Both the position numbers and the translations under genes were made by a program. The notes below the pieces were generated by a model. That model ran no database searches, was not told where the DNA came from, and saw nothing but the letters and a program-made list of their open reading frames with translations. Below are positions 18,136 to 27,162 of a DNA stretch of 64,000 bases, piece by piece. How positions within the stretch are numbered: position 1 is the first letter of the stretch; each line of letters starts with the position of its first letter. The stretch is from the NCBI GenBank assembly GCA_021776235.1, contig JAJFGG010000161.1:124001-188000 (forward strand). Reading direction: 5' to 3'. The stretch comes from Alphaproteobacteria bacterium. Lineage in GTDB: Bacteria; Pseudomonadota; Alphaproteobacteria; GCA-2731375.

Positions 18136-19038
18136 TCAGTGCACATGCCCCCAGGTGTAAATCCGATGCGGTTCGGGTTCCCAGATCCTGGCCGCGTCGG
18201 CGCCGGGCAGATGGGCGATGGCGCGATACTCGGTCGCCATGGCGACCCAGCTTTCCGTCTCGGCCAACACCGCGTGTTTGCAGGCTATGGGGTCGCGGAC
18301 GACGGCAAATCCGTCGGCCGTGCCAACACAGAATGTGTAGAAGCCGTCCAGTTCCATAAGTCCTGCCTCCAGGGCCTGGTGCAAGGATCTGCCCTGGCGC
18401 AATTCCCAGGTCATGAAACCCGCCGCGACCTCGGTATCGTTTTCGGTCTGAAAGACAATGCCGTCGCGCTCAAGCTTGCGGCGCAGGTGGTTGTGGTTTG
18501 ACAGCGAGCCGTTGTGCACCAGGCATAAATCCAGCCCGGTCGCGAAAGGATGCGAGCCCGCCGTCGTCACCGCGCTTTCTGTCGCCATGCGGGTATGACC
18601 GATGGCATGGCTGCCTTTTGCACTGGCCAGCTTGAATTGTTCGGCAACGTCTTTTGGCAGGCCGGTCTGCTTGAATATCTCGATGCTGCGCCCTGAACCG
18701 ACAATCCGAACAAGCGGCCGGCTCTCCGCCAGCCAGGCCTGCGCCGCCATTGCCGCGGCATCGGTGACCACAACGGCATGGTCGCCCTGCACATCCATTC
18801 GAGCGTTGCAAGCAAGCGCCTTTTCCATATCGGTGTCGAGCGCCTGCCAATCGGTTTCAGGATCATCGCAGGCCAATGTGAACTTGGTCTGGTTTTCGCC
18901 AACCGGATCGCGATAAATCGCAAAACCCGCCGAGTCCGGCCCGCGGTCGGTCATCTCGATCAGCATCGGTGCGAACAGGGCACCCAGGCTGGCCTGAAGG
19001 GTCCGGTCTTTCAAATAAAGGCCAACGATACCGCACAT
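18136..19038 (-). CDS. mgsA: N-methylglutamate synthase subunit A-like, class II glutamine amidotransferase
   Basis: A 300-aa Ntn-type amidotransferase. The correct start is ATG 19038, giving MCGIVGLY with the nucleophilic Cys2 exposed after Met removal; the track start at 19179 adds 47 residues that would bury it. An AGAGGAT site precedes the ATG. Other motifs are DRGPDSAGFAIY, GHTRMATES and LVHNGSLSNHN. In the Mgs or Glx complex it would hydrolyse or activate the gamma-glutamyl amide and pass the amine through the GXGXG subunit to the FMN subunit. It is the first gene of the four-gene operon. The alternative name is GlxB. Confidence 0.8.
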   Translation of the reverse strand: MCGIVGLYLKDRTLQASLGALFAPMLIEMTDRGPDSAGFAIYRDPVGENQTKFTLACDDPETDWQALDTDMEKALACNARMDVQGDHAVVVTDAAAMAAQAWLAESRPLVRIVGSGRSIEIFKQTGLPKDVAEQFKLASAKGSHAIGHTRMATESAVTTAGSHPFATGLDLCLVHNGSLSNHNHLRRKLERDGIVFQTENDTEVAAGFMTWELRQGRSLHQALEAGLMELDGFYTFCVGTADGFAVVRDPIACKHAVLAETESWVAMATEYRAIAHLPGADAARIWEPEPHRIYTWGHVH

Positions 19039-19245
19039 GGTCGTATCCTCTGCATGCATGCTCAATAGCGGGGCGGGCAGCGCCGCCACAGCGGCGAAAC
19101 TGGAATTGTGGGCGATCACCAAGACCCAGCCGAACCGCGTCGGCGTCGTGACAATGCCACCTGCCATGGACCTTGCCAAGTTATGCCGCCAATTCTACCA
19201 TTATCCCGACAGCAAGATTTCAGTCATGGGGAAGGGGAGATCGAT

Positions 19246-19668
19246 ATGAGCGTGGAAGCATCGGCGCCGGCGGACGGCGCGGCAACGGAGCAGGACATTG
19301 CGATCGCCAGGGCGGTAAACCCGCAGATGGTGCCGGGGCGGCGGGATTTCATGCAATACCGCGAGCTTGGCGTCACGGCGGCCAGCCAGGGGCGTATTCG
19401 GGCCCAGGTCACCTCGTCCTCGGCCGGGTTATCGGAGCCGACGGGCTGGCATGTGCATCTCTGCGAAGGACAGCTGGTCTATATGCTCAGCGGTTGGGTT
19501 GATCTGGAGTTTGCGGGCGGCCGGGTGGAACGGATTTCGGTGGGGGATTCCATGTATATCCCAGGTGATACGCCACACAATGAAATCGCCACCTCGGACG
19601 CTTTCGAGCTGCTGGAAGTCTCTATTCCGGCGGACATGGGAACGGAAGTCTGCGACGCGCCGGGTTAA
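19246..19668 (+). CDS. Cupin-domain protein
   Basis: A 140-aa single-domain cupin. The track starts at 19108, but ATG 19246 follows a purine-rich GGGGAAGGGGAGA site and gives a normal N-terminus. Cupin motif 1 is WHVHLCEGQLVYMLSGWVDLEFAGG and motif 2 is GDSMYIPGDTPHNEI, so HxH, Glu/Gln and the distal His for metal binding are present. It is transcribed away from the mgs operon, with about 207 bp between them that must hold both promoters. Its function may be a small-molecule binding sensor or dioxygenase-like enzyme; nothing narrows this further. Confidence 0.82.
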   Translation: MSVEASAPADGAATEQDIAIARAVNPQMVPGRRDFMQYRELGVTAASQGRIRAQVTSSSAGLSEPTGWHVHLCEGQLVYMLSGWVDLEFAGGRVERISVGDSMYIPGDTPHNEIATSDAFELLEVSIPADMGTEVCDAPG

Positions 19669-19694
19669 TATCCAACAGGCTGCTGAAAAACGCT

Positions 19695-20672
19695 TCAGCC
19701 GTTATAGAAGGCCCGGCCCTGATGGCGTAGCCACAGGCGGTTCAGGCGCCGCTTGCGCCCAGGCTCGGGCCAGTCGGTGAAGGCCGTGCGCGCATGGCCG
19801 CAGGTCTTGTTGTTGACGAATTGGATTTGCCCCGGCTGGAAATGGAAATCCTTGCCCAGGCCCGGCGCCGTCATGGTCGCCTCCAACGCCGCCAGGGCGG
19901 CGGCGGCGGTGTCGTCCATGGCCTTGCCTTCGAGTTCATAGCCCTGGATCACCATGCGTTTGGACAGCCGGCCCACCAGCCGCTCGCCGTCCCAGGCGAA
20001 CAATGGATGGTGCACCACCATTGGCGCGTCGGGGGCATGTTCCCGTTGCCGGTCAAAAGTGAAGTCCTGATACAGCCTGGCCAGCAGCTCCGGGCATTCA
20101 GCCCGCATGCTGTTGTGGGCGGCATAGAAGCTGACCAGTTGGCTGACCCCGCCCTGCATCGCCGTGCGCCGGCAGAGCAGGGCAACATAGTCCGGCGGGC
20201 ACAGGTTATAGCTGTTGTCGGTGTGCAGGTTCTGGCCCGCGTTGGTGATGTCCGGACGCACCCCGTTGCCTGGCTGTTTGCCGGTATCGCGCACCTCATA
20301 CAGCATTTTGCCGTCCCAGCTTTGCGCCACCGGCCGGGCCACCATTGACGCCAGCAGCCAGTACAACGCAGCCACGGTCTCTTCGTCGCCAAGTTCGTCT
20401 ATGCGGTCGAGGGGCAGACGGTCGACAATGGCAAAGCCCAGACCCTGGTCCAATTGCCGCCGCGCCCGGGCCATCAGGGCGCGGCAGTTTTCCAGTTCAA
20501 AATCATCCGGCCGAAGGGACAGCACCGGCAGGGGGTTGGCTGCCAACAGTCCGGCCAGGGCCAGTAATTCATCCCGACAGGCGTCATCCAGGGTAATCAA
20601 CCCGGCGTTATCGGGCAGTTCGCGCCCGGTCCAGGCCATCTGGCCCTCAATGTCATGTTCCAGCATCGCCAT
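19695..20672 (-). CDS. TauD/TfdA-family Fe(II)/2-oxoglutarate dioxygenase
   Basis: A 325-aa 2-oxoglutarate-dependent oxygenase. The iron-binding HxD is seen in NLHTDNSYN, the distal His in NNKTCGHARTAF, and the 2-oxoglutarate-binding Arg near the end in GRKRRLNRLWLR. This family hydroxylates taurine, quaternary amines, phenoxy acids and other small substrates. The gamma-butyrobetaine/TmlH class has a further N-terminal domain that is absent here. It is convergent with the cupin gene (26-bp gap). The substrate is unknown. Confidence 0.88.
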   Translation of the reverse strand: MAMLEHDIEGQMAWTGRELPDNAGLITLDDACRDELLALAGLLAANPLPVLSLRPDDFELENCRALMARARRQLDQGLGFAIVDRLPLDRIDELGDEETVAALYWLLASMVARPVAQSWDGKMLYEVRDTGKQPGNGVRPDITNAGQNLHTDNSYNLCPPDYVALLCRRTAMQGGVSQLVSFYAAHNSMRAECPELLARLYQDFTFDRQREHAPDAPMVVHHPLFAWDGERLVGRLSKRMVIQGYELEGKAMDDTAAAALAALEATMTAPGLGKDFHFQPGQIQFVNNKTCGHARTAFTDWPEPGRKRRLNRLWLRHQGRAFYNG

Positions 20673-20777
20673 AATGCGTTCAACTTAGCCGTTTAGTCGC
20701 CATTTCGAAAGAGCTGCCCGCCATGTAGCGCAGGTTTCTCTATCCGATACAGCGAAAATATCGGTTATACTGGCGCC

Positions 20778-23123
20778 ATGCCACATACATCCATGAAACA
20801 GATCCGCGGCAGTTTTGAACAGTCCCTGGCGGAGGCGGAGCGGGCAACCTGGGTGCCGGCGGCCATCACCCGGCCCGAGAAGGGCGAAGGCGGGCGCACC
20901 TTTGAACTGGTTTCGGAGTACGAGCCGGCCGGCGACCAGCCCCAGGCCATCGCTGAATTGACCGCCGGCGTTGAGGCCGGTGAGCGAAACCAGGTGCTAT
21001 TGGGGGTGACCGGGTCAGGCAAGACCTACACCGTGGCCCAGGTCATTCAACGGACGCAAAAGCCAGCCCTGGTGCTGGCCCCGAACAAAACCCTGGCGGC
21101 GCAGTTATACGGCGAGATGAAGGGCTTTTTCCCAAACAACGCGGTGGAATATTTCGTCTCCTACTATGACTATTATCAGCCCGAAGCTTATGTGCCGCGC
21201 ACCGACACCTATATTGAAAAAGAAGCCCATATAAACCAGCAGATCGACCGTATGCGCCATGCCGCGACCCGGGCCTTGCTGGAACGTGACGATGTGATCA
21301 TCGTGGCCTCCGTCTCGTGCATCTATGGCATCGGGTCGGTCGAAACCTATGGCAAGATGACCTTGGAATTGAAGGTCGGCGCGACCGTCGACCGCGGCGC
21401 CCTGTTGACGGGATTTGTGGACCTGCAATATCGCCGCAACGACAATTTCTTTGGCCGCGGCACCTTTCGGGTGCGGGGCGATGTGGTTGAGCTGTGGCCG
21501 GCGCATCTTGAGGACCGGGCCTGGCGATTTGTTCTGTTCGGGGATGATCTGGAGGAGATTGTCGAGTTCGACCCTCTGACCGGCCAGCGCAGCGATGAAT
21601 TCAAGAAGGTGCGCGTATATGCCAACAGCCATTACGTGACGCCGCGGCCAACCCTGCAGCAGGCCATGAAGGGTATCAAGGCCGAGCTGGCGGTGCGCCT
21701 GGAAGAGCTGCGCCGGACCGGCATGCTGTTGGAGGCGGAGCGCCTGGAACAGCGTATCATGCTGGATCTGGAGATGATGGACGCGGCTGGCTTCTGCCCC
21801 GGAATCGAGAACTATTCCCGCTACCTGACTGGCCGCAACCCGGGCGAGCCGCCGCCCACCCTGTTCGAGTATCTGCCCGATGATGCCCTGGTCATTCTGG
21901 ACGAAAGCCATGTGACGGTGCCGCAACTGGGCGGCATGTTCCGGGGTGACTTCCGGCGAAAATGGACCCTTTCGGAGTTCGGTTTTCGCCTGCCGTCCTG
22001 CGTCGACAACCGGCCCCTGAAGTTTTCCGAATGGGAGGTAATGCGGCCACAAAGCGTGTTTGTGTCCGCCACGCCCGGGACGTGGGAGCTGGAACGTACG
22101 GACGGGGTCTTTACCGAGCAGGTGATCCGCCCGACCGGCCTGATCGACCCGGTTTGCATCATCCGCCCGGTGGAGCATCAGGTGGATGATCTGATCGCTG
22201 AATGCCGTGAGGTGAACGGCGCCGGTGGGCGTGTATTGGTCACCACCCTGACCAAACGCATGGCCGAGGATCTGACGGAATATATGCATGAAGCGGGCCT
22301 GAAGGTGCGCTACATGCATTCCGACATCGATACCCTGGAGCGGATCGAGATTATTCGCGATCTGCGCCTGGGCGTATTTGATATCCTGGTCGGCATCAAT
22401 CTGTTGCGCGAGGGGCTGGATATTCCCGAATGCGCCCTGGTTGCCATTTTGGACGCGGACAAAGAGGGCTTTCTGCGCTCTACCACCTCGCTGATCCAGA
22501 CGATTGGGCGTGCGGCGCGCAACGTCGATGGACGGGTTATTCTGTACGCCGATAATCGCACCAAGAGCTTGAACCAGGCCTTGGAGGAAACCGGGCGGCG
22601 GCGCGAGAAGCAGACGGCCTATAACGAAGCCAACGGCATTACGCCGGAATCCATCAAGAAGAACATCGCCGATATTCTGGCCTCCGTATACGAGAGCGAT
22701 CACGTCACGGTAGATACGGGGGATGCGGAACGCCAGCACCTGATCGGCCACAATCTGCAAAGTTATGTGGCGGACCTGGAAAAACGCATGCGCGCCGCTG
22801 CCGCCGATCTGGAGTTTGAAGAGGCTGCGCGTCTGCGCGACGAACTGCACCGCCTGGAACAGATGGAACTGGAAGGCTTGAACGGCGAGGCCGGCGGCCC
22901 TGCCCGAGGCACCAAGGGTGGAGGCTCCGGCGGCCGTTCCAAGGACGGCGGCGCGGGGCAGGTCAAGGAGGCCCGGCGCCGGCGCGGCGAGGGTTATGTC
23001 GCAAAACCCGTCGCCACGGAAATTACGCCCGAGATGCTGGATGCCGCCCGAGGCCCCAAGGGCCGTTCCAGCGGTGGCCGGGCCGGAACCAGGGCGACGA
23101 AATTCCGCCGCAAGCGTGGTTGA
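20778..23123 (+). CDS. uvrB: Excinuclease ABC subunit B
   Basis: UvrB, the damage-verifying helicase of nucleotide excision repair, 781 aa. The Walker A loop is [10 protein letters not shown] near residue 76, the beta-hairpin region is [21 protein letters not shown], the DEAD-like box is LDESHV, and helicase motifs continue through [12 protein letters not shown] and QTIGRAARN. The C-terminal UVR domain, which binds UvrC, is at about 655-690 ([29 protein letters not shown]). A tail of about 85 residues follows that is rich in Gly, Arg and Lys and is longer than in E. coli (673 aa in total). It is a single gene ending 15 bp from the convergent PAS gene. Confidence 0.98.
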   Translation: MPHTSMKQIRGSFEQSLAEAERATWVPAAITRPEKGEGGRTFELVSEYEPAGDQPQAIAELTAGVEAGERNQVLLGVTGSGKTYTVAQVIQRTQKPALVLAPNKTLAAQLYGEMKGFFPNNAVEYFVSYYDYYQPEAYVPRTDTYIEKEAHINQQIDRMRHAATRALLERDDVIIVASVSCIYGIGSVETYGKMTLELKVGATVDRGALLTGFVDLQYRRNDNFFGRGTFRVRGDVVELWPAHLEDRAWRFVLFGDDLEEIVEFDPLTGQRSDEFKKVRVYANSHYVTPRPTLQQAMKGIKAELAVRLEELRRTGMLLEAERLEQRIMLDLEMMDAAGFCPGIENYSRYLTGRNPGEPPPTLFEYLPDDALVILDESHVTVPQLGGMFRGDFRRKWTLSEFGFRLPSCVDNRPLKFSEWEVMRPQSVFVSATPGTWELERTDGVFTEQVIRPTGLIDPVCIIRPVEHQVDDLIAECREVNGAGGRVLVTTLTKRMAEDLTEYMHEAGLKVRYMHSDIDTLERIEIIRDLRLGVFDILVGINLLREGLDIPECALVAILDADKEGFLRSTTSLIQTIGRAARNVDGRVILYADNRTKSLNQALEETGRRREKQTAYNEANGITPESIKKNIADILASVYESDHVTVDTGDAERQHLIGHNLQSYVADLEKRMRAAAADLEFEEAARLRDELHRLEQMELEGLNGEAGGPARGTKGGGSGGRSKDGGAGQVKEARRRRGEGYVAKPVATEITPEMLDAARGPKGRSSGGRAGTRATKFRRKRG

Positions 23124-23138
23124 AGCCATGCCTTGCAA

Positions 23139-23732
23139 TCAGACGGTTTCCGCGGCCTTCAAGATCGCGGGCGGCCGTTCCGCCAGGTTTAAATTTGCAT
23201 TAGGCGCGCCGGCGCCGATGTCGACGAATTGGAAGCCTTCGCCCTGGGGCAATTGATTCGGCTCCGCCACCGGTCCCGCCAAACGCATATCTTCCATGGA
23301 CACGGAAATGGCAAATATCTGTGGTGGCGCGGATGGATCGTTTGGCCATACGGGCAGGGAAAACACTTCCGTCAGAACAGTTCGTCCTGAAGCATAAAGG
23401 ATTGGATACAAGACATGGCCACCGCACGGATGGGTCACTATTTGCTGGGTCCGCGCCACCCGCCGGGCCCGCGTTTCAGGTTTGGTCAGGTCAAAGTAAT
23501 TGAGGCCCGTTAATTCGATGCCCATGGCATCGCGCAAGGCGGTGCCGGCGAGGCGGAATTTCGCAACTTCCGGCGATATGACTTCGATCACCGATACCAG
23601 GGGCAGCAGTTTGCGGATTTCCTCCAGCCGCACGGCTGACCGCCGCGGCACCAGGTCGGCGCCGCGCCAATGTTGCCATGCCTCGGCAAAGGCGCGGCAG
23701 TCCGGCGTATGAATATCATTGGGCAACAGCAC
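23139..23732 (-). CDS. PAS_5-family protein
   Basis: A 197-aa protein of the alphaproteobacterial PAS_5 type (PF07310). It has the family's opening pattern with FAEAWQHWRGADLVPRRSAVRLEEIRKLLP, then VSVIEVISPEVAKFRLAGTALRDAMGIELTGLNYFDL, the PAS core with the haem- or ligand-pocket region. The start is a GTG preceded by GACAGG. There is no output domain, so it probably acts by protein contact. Its upstream region contains a short inverted repeat AGGACAATCCT. The role is unknown in this family. Confidence 0.8.
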   Translation of the reverse strand: MLLPNDIHTPDCRAFAEAWQHWRGADLVPRRSAVRLEEIRKLLPLVSVIEVISPEVAKFRLAGTALRDAMGIELTGLNYFDLTKPETRARRVARTQQIVTHPCGGHVLYPILYASGRTVLTEVFSLPVWPNDPSAPPQIFAISVSMEDMRLAGPVAEPNQLPQGEGFQFVDIGAGAPNANLNLAERPPAILKAAETV

Positions 23733-23901
23733 TGCCTGTCATGCAATCGTAATAAGTCAATATCAAGGAACAGAGGTATGGGCCATTGCTTATAGGACAA
23801 TCCTCTTAATAAACTGTTCTATGACTTTCAATGCAGGGCGCCGTGCCGTGATGCCGGCAAGGAAAATGCCATTGCAGTTTTCACTTGGAGGGGAGGCTTA
23901 A

Positions 23902-24312
23902 ATGCAGATAACGCCATTAGGATTGGACCATGTGGTCCTGCGGATCGTTGATTTGGACCGGTCACTTGCCTTCTATTGCGATATTCTGGGCTGCGTTATG
24001 GATCGGCGTCGGGATGACCTGGGGCTGTACCATTTGCGCGCCGGCAGGGCGCAGATCGACCTGGTGACCCTGACCGGCGAATTGGGGCAAAAGGGTGGTG
24101 GTCCGCGGGCGCCGGACGGTCTGAACATGGATCATTTCTGCCTGCGCATTGAACCATTTGATGGCCCCGCTCTGATAGACTATCTGCGCGGCCACGGCCT
24201 GGAAACGGACGAAGTCGTGCAACGATTTGGCGCCGAGGGAGAGGGGCCGTCCCTATATGTTCGAGACCCGGATGATAACGTCGTTGAACTAAAGGGTCCC
24301 GCCGTCGTCTAA
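23902..24312 (+). CDS. VOC-family (glyoxalase/bleomycin-resistance) protein
   Basis: A 136-aa vicinal-oxygen-chelate protein with two betaalphabetabetabeta units. The opening LDHVVLRIVDLDRSLAFYCDILGC and closing YVRDPDDNVVELKGP are typical. Metal-ligand candidates are His9, the His in MDHFCLRI, and Glu in VVELKG. A GGAGGGGAGG Shine-Dalgarno is strong. Family members include glyoxalase I, dioxygenases and epimerases, and the sequence alone does not choose among them. The next gene on the same strand, 46 bp on, is an LLM oxidoreductase, so they may be co-transcribed. Confidence 0.86.
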   Translation: MQITPLGLDHVVLRIVDLDRSLAFYCDILGCVMDRRRDDLGLYHLRAGRAQIDLVTLTGELGQKGGGPRAPDGLNMDHFCLRIEPFDGPALIDYLRGHGLETDEVVQRFGAEGEGPSLYVRDPDDNVVELKGPAVV

Positions 24313-24358
24313 TGGGGCCTGGTTAATTTGCTTTGCGTAACCTCAAGGGCAGGAACAA

Positions 24359-25498
24359 ATGAAAATCGGTACTGATCTAAGTGTATTGGCAGAAGCCGGG
24401 CGTTCGGACGCGGCTGTTTTGGCGGAACATCTGGCTCTTGGCGATCTGGCTGAGCCATTGGGATTTGATTCCCTGTTCGGCCTGGAACATCACTTCACCG
24501 GCTACTCCATGTCGCCGGCGCCGCTGCAGTTGCTGACCTACTTCGCGGGGCGGACCAAGCGAATTACCCTTGGTACCTGTGTTATCGTTCTGCCCTGGCA
24601 GGATCCCATCCGGGTGGCGGAACAGATCGCCTATTTGGACCTGCTGTGTGGCGGCCGTTGCCTGTTCGGTTTTGGCCGGGGGGCGGCAACGGTGGAATAT
24701 GCCGGCTTCCGCGTTCCCATGGAGGAAGCTCGCCCGCGCTTTGCCGAATCCGCGCAGTTGATCACCAAGGCGTTGAGCCAGGAAGTCTTCGACTGGGATG
24801 GCGAGTACTACCAAATTCCGGAAATGTCGATCCGGCCCCGGCCCATGTCACACCCCGAACGGCGCTTCTATGCCTCGTCCGTCAGTCCCGAGTCGGCCGA
24901 GATCATGGCCAAGCTGGGTTTTGGCATGATGGTCATTATGCAGAACGAATGGGTAAAGGCGGCCACGGACATTCAAAGCTTCCGTAATATTGCCATGGGC
25001 GTCGGCCACACGCCGAAGCCGCCGATTATCCTGACCAACGTCTCGGTCGCCGATAGCCGGGAGGAAGCGAACGAGCGTGCCATGCAATACCTGGGCGCCA
25101 AGTGGGATTCCATCGACAATCACTACAAGTTTTCCGATGGCCACCTGGCCACGGTCAAAGGCTATGAATCCTATGGCAAGATGGCCAAGACCTATTCCAA
25201 GCTGAAGGACGAAACGGCGCGGGAGAAAATGACCAACTTCTACGTCAATATCCAGATCGTCGGCACGCCGGATGATTGCAAGGCACAGATCGCGGAATTG
25301 CAAAGCCTGACCGGCACCGATCATATTGTCTGCGACTTCTCCTACGGCGGCATGCCCCACGAGCAGGGCGAGCTGAATATGCGCATGTTCGCCACCGAGG
25401 TGATGCCGACCCTGCAGCACGACAGCGCTTTCAAGGGACCCATTGAACTGCCCGCACTGACCGGCAAACAAGCCGACGACGTCTTCGCCCCGGCTTAG
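24359..25498 (+). CDS. LLM-class flavin-dependent oxidoreductase
   Basis: A 379-aa bacterial luciferase-like TIM-barrel enzyme using reduced FMN or F420. The start MKIGTDLSVLAEAGR, the FGLEHHFTGYSMSPAPLQLLTYFAGRTKRITLGTCVIVLPWQDPIRVAEQIAYLDLLCGGRCLFGFGRGAA block and the IVGTPDDCKAQI segment are typical of the family. Family reactions include monooxygenation of alkanes, sulfonates and ring compounds. It lies close behind the VOC gene. The substrate is unknown. Confidence 0.9.
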   Translation: MKIGTDLSVLAEAGRSDAAVLAEHLALGDLAEPLGFDSLFGLEHHFTGYSMSPAPLQLLTYFAGRTKRITLGTCVIVLPWQDPIRVAEQIAYLDLLCGGRCLFGFGRGAATVEYAGFRVPMEEARPRFAESAQLITKALSQEVFDWDGEYYQIPEMSIRPRPMSHPERRFYASSVSPESAEIMAKLGFGMMVIMQNEWVKAATDIQSFRNIAMGVGHTPKPPIILTNVSVADSREEANERAMQYLGAKWDSIDNHYKFSDGHLATVKGYESYGKMAKTYSKLKDETAREKMTNFYVNIQIVGTPDDCKAQIAELQSLTGTDHIVCDFSYGGMPHEQGELNMRMFATEVMPTLQHDSAFKGPIELPALTGKQADDVFAPA

Positions 25499-25526
25499 GG
25501 CCTGGCCGGTATGGGTCATGGCTTCG

Positions 25527-25560
25527 TCTAGCGACAGGCGAAGTCTAGCGACAGGCGAAG
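25527..25560. repeat. Perfect 17-bp tandem duplication
   Basis: The unit TCTAGCGACAGGCGAAG occurs twice head to tail with no mismatch in the gap between the LLM gene and the convergent amidase. It lies in non-coding DNA and looks like a simple slippage duplication. The rest of the 241-bp gap (25499-25739) shows no gene or clear terminator. Confidence 0.9.
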
Positions 25561-25739
25561 CGGCGGCAATCTTTGGCTGGTCGAAATGCTCCAGCCTGCC
25601 GTATAGAAGGCGTCTATCAGCGGGGCTGATCATTTGTTGCGACATTGCGTTGGGGCGGGTGCACGGAACAGCAATGCCCGTCCTTCGTCCGGGTGCTGCA
25701 TGTGGGCCAGGATGCCGTGCGTCATCTATAGCCGTGCGT

Positions 25740-27098
25740 TCAGGCCAGGGCCTGCTCCGCCGCCTTGGCCAGGCGCAGGACCTTGCCTTCGCTGTTCTTC
25801 GTTGCCATCAAGGAGAGGCCGACAGGCAAATCGCCCGGGCCCTGACAGGGCAGGGTGACGCCGCAGGTTTCCATGATATTGCCCAGGCGGGTGTTGCGGG
25901 TCATGGCCATGTTGGCCTCGTCATAGGCCGCCGGGTCATGCTCCAGGTCGGCGATGGGCGGCGCGATGCGGGGACAAGTTGGGTGGATCACGGCGGCGAA
26001 CCCCGACGTGCGGGCCCGGTAGCGGTTGGCGATGGCGGCAAGGCCGATGTGGGCGGATTCCGCGTCTACGGCGGATAGTTTGTCGGCCAGTTGAAATCGC
26101 GAGCGGATGCCCCAATACATCTCGTCGCCGCGGTTTTTCAGTTCGTCATGCCAAAGGGCGGAAGCTTCGGCCGAAATGATATTGCCATGCCTGGCCACCA
26201 GCTCGAACGCCTCGGCAAATTCCGGCACCTCGGCCTCGATGATTTCGGCGCCGGCATTGCTCAGACAGTCCAACGCCGAGGCAATGGCCCCGGCCACGGT
26301 GGCGTCAAGATCATCGAACATCACGTCCTTCGGTTTCAACAGGCGCACGCCCTGCAACGAGGCGCCGCCAAGGTCATAGGGCCGTGATTGGTTGAGTACC
26401 GCGAAGATGGCGTTGGCGTCGGCCACATCGCGGGTCAACGGGCCGATGGTGTCAAAGGTGGGTGAAAGGGCCAGAATGCCGTCCAACGGCAATAGGCCAA
26501 TGGATGTTTTCAGGCCGACGACGCCGTTTAGCGCCGCCGGTATGCGCACGGACCCGCCCGTATCGCTGCCGATGCCGGCGGGCGCCAGGCCGTTTTTTAC
26601 CGAGACAGCGGCGCCGGAGGACGAGCCACCGGGCACCCGCTCCACCTCCGCGTCCGCGCCATTGGCCGGCGTGCCGAATACAGGATTGATACCCAGTCCG
26701 GAATAGGCGAATTCCGACAGTGTGGTCTTGCCCAGGCAAATCATTCCGGCCAGGGTGGCGCGGCGCAACAGCAAGGCATCGCGGTCCGGCACCCGGTCGC
26801 GCAGAATGGCCGAACCAAAGGTCGTCTCGGTGCCGGCGGTATCGGTCAGGTCCTTCCATGACATGGGCACGCCGTCCAGGGCGCTTTGCCGTAGGCCGGC
26901 CTTGGCGCGGGCCGACGCGGCCGCCGCTTCCGCCCTGGCGCGGTCCGCCGTGGCCCGGATATAGATCCTGTGCCCGGGATCCTCATGATTGATCCGGGTC
27001 AGAAAATGTTCGGTCAAATCGATGGGATCGATCTGACCCGCGTGGATGACGGCGCCCAGTTCCAGGGCCGACATCTCGTGCCATGCTGTGTCATTCAT
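25740..27098 (-). CDS. Amidase (amidase signature family)
   Basis: A 452-aa amidase signature enzyme with the Ser-cisSer-Lys triad. The lysine is in VPMSWKDLTD, the cis-serine in the GGSSSGAAVSVKNG glycine-serine loop, and the nucleophile in GSDTGGSVRIPAALNGVVGLK. I start it at ATG 27098 (MNDTAWHEMSALELG) rather than the track's 27164, because the longer form runs into the divergent monooxygenase gene. Substrates of the family range from Glu-tRNA to aryl amides and urea derivatives. The C-terminal TLPCQGPGDLPVGLSLM segment fits catabolic amidases rather than GatA. It is not in a gatCAB operon. Confidence 0.9.
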   Translation of the reverse strand: MNDTAWHEMSALELGAVIHAGQIDPIDLTEHFLTRINHEDPGHRIYIRATADRARAEAAAASARAKAGLRQSALDGVPMSWKDLTDTAGTETTFGSAILRDRVPDRDALLLRRATLAGMICLGKTTLSEFAYSGLGINPVFGTPANGADAEVERVPGGSSSGAAVSVKNGLAPAGIGSDTGGSVRIPAALNGVVGLKTSIGLLPLDGILALSPTFDTIGPLTRDVADANAIFAVLNQSRPYDLGGASLQGVRLLKPKDVMFDDLDATVAGAIASALDCLSNAGAEIIEAEVPEFAEAFELVARHGNIISAEASALWHDELKNRGDEMYWGIRSRFQLADKLSAVDAESAHIGLAAIANRYRARTSGFAAVIHPTCPRIAPPIADLEHDPAAYDEANMAMTRNTRLGNIMETCGVTLPCQGPGDLPVGLSLMATKNSEGKVLRLAKAAEQALA

Positions 27099-27162
27099 CT
27101 TTACAGGGTATCGCGGCAATGCCCGCTGGACAACGCCGCCGTCTGGGGTGAAATTGGTTGCC

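Noticed and set aside
19680-19700. GCTGAA/TTCAGC hairpin between the cupin and TauD genes as a terminator
   Set aside because: A 6-bp stem without a T tract on either strand is too weak to call.
21105-23138. A 677-aa minus-strand ORF over uvrB
   Set aside because: It lies fully opposite uvrB, has His/Gln-rich composition typical of antisense frames in GC-rich DNA and shows no domain.
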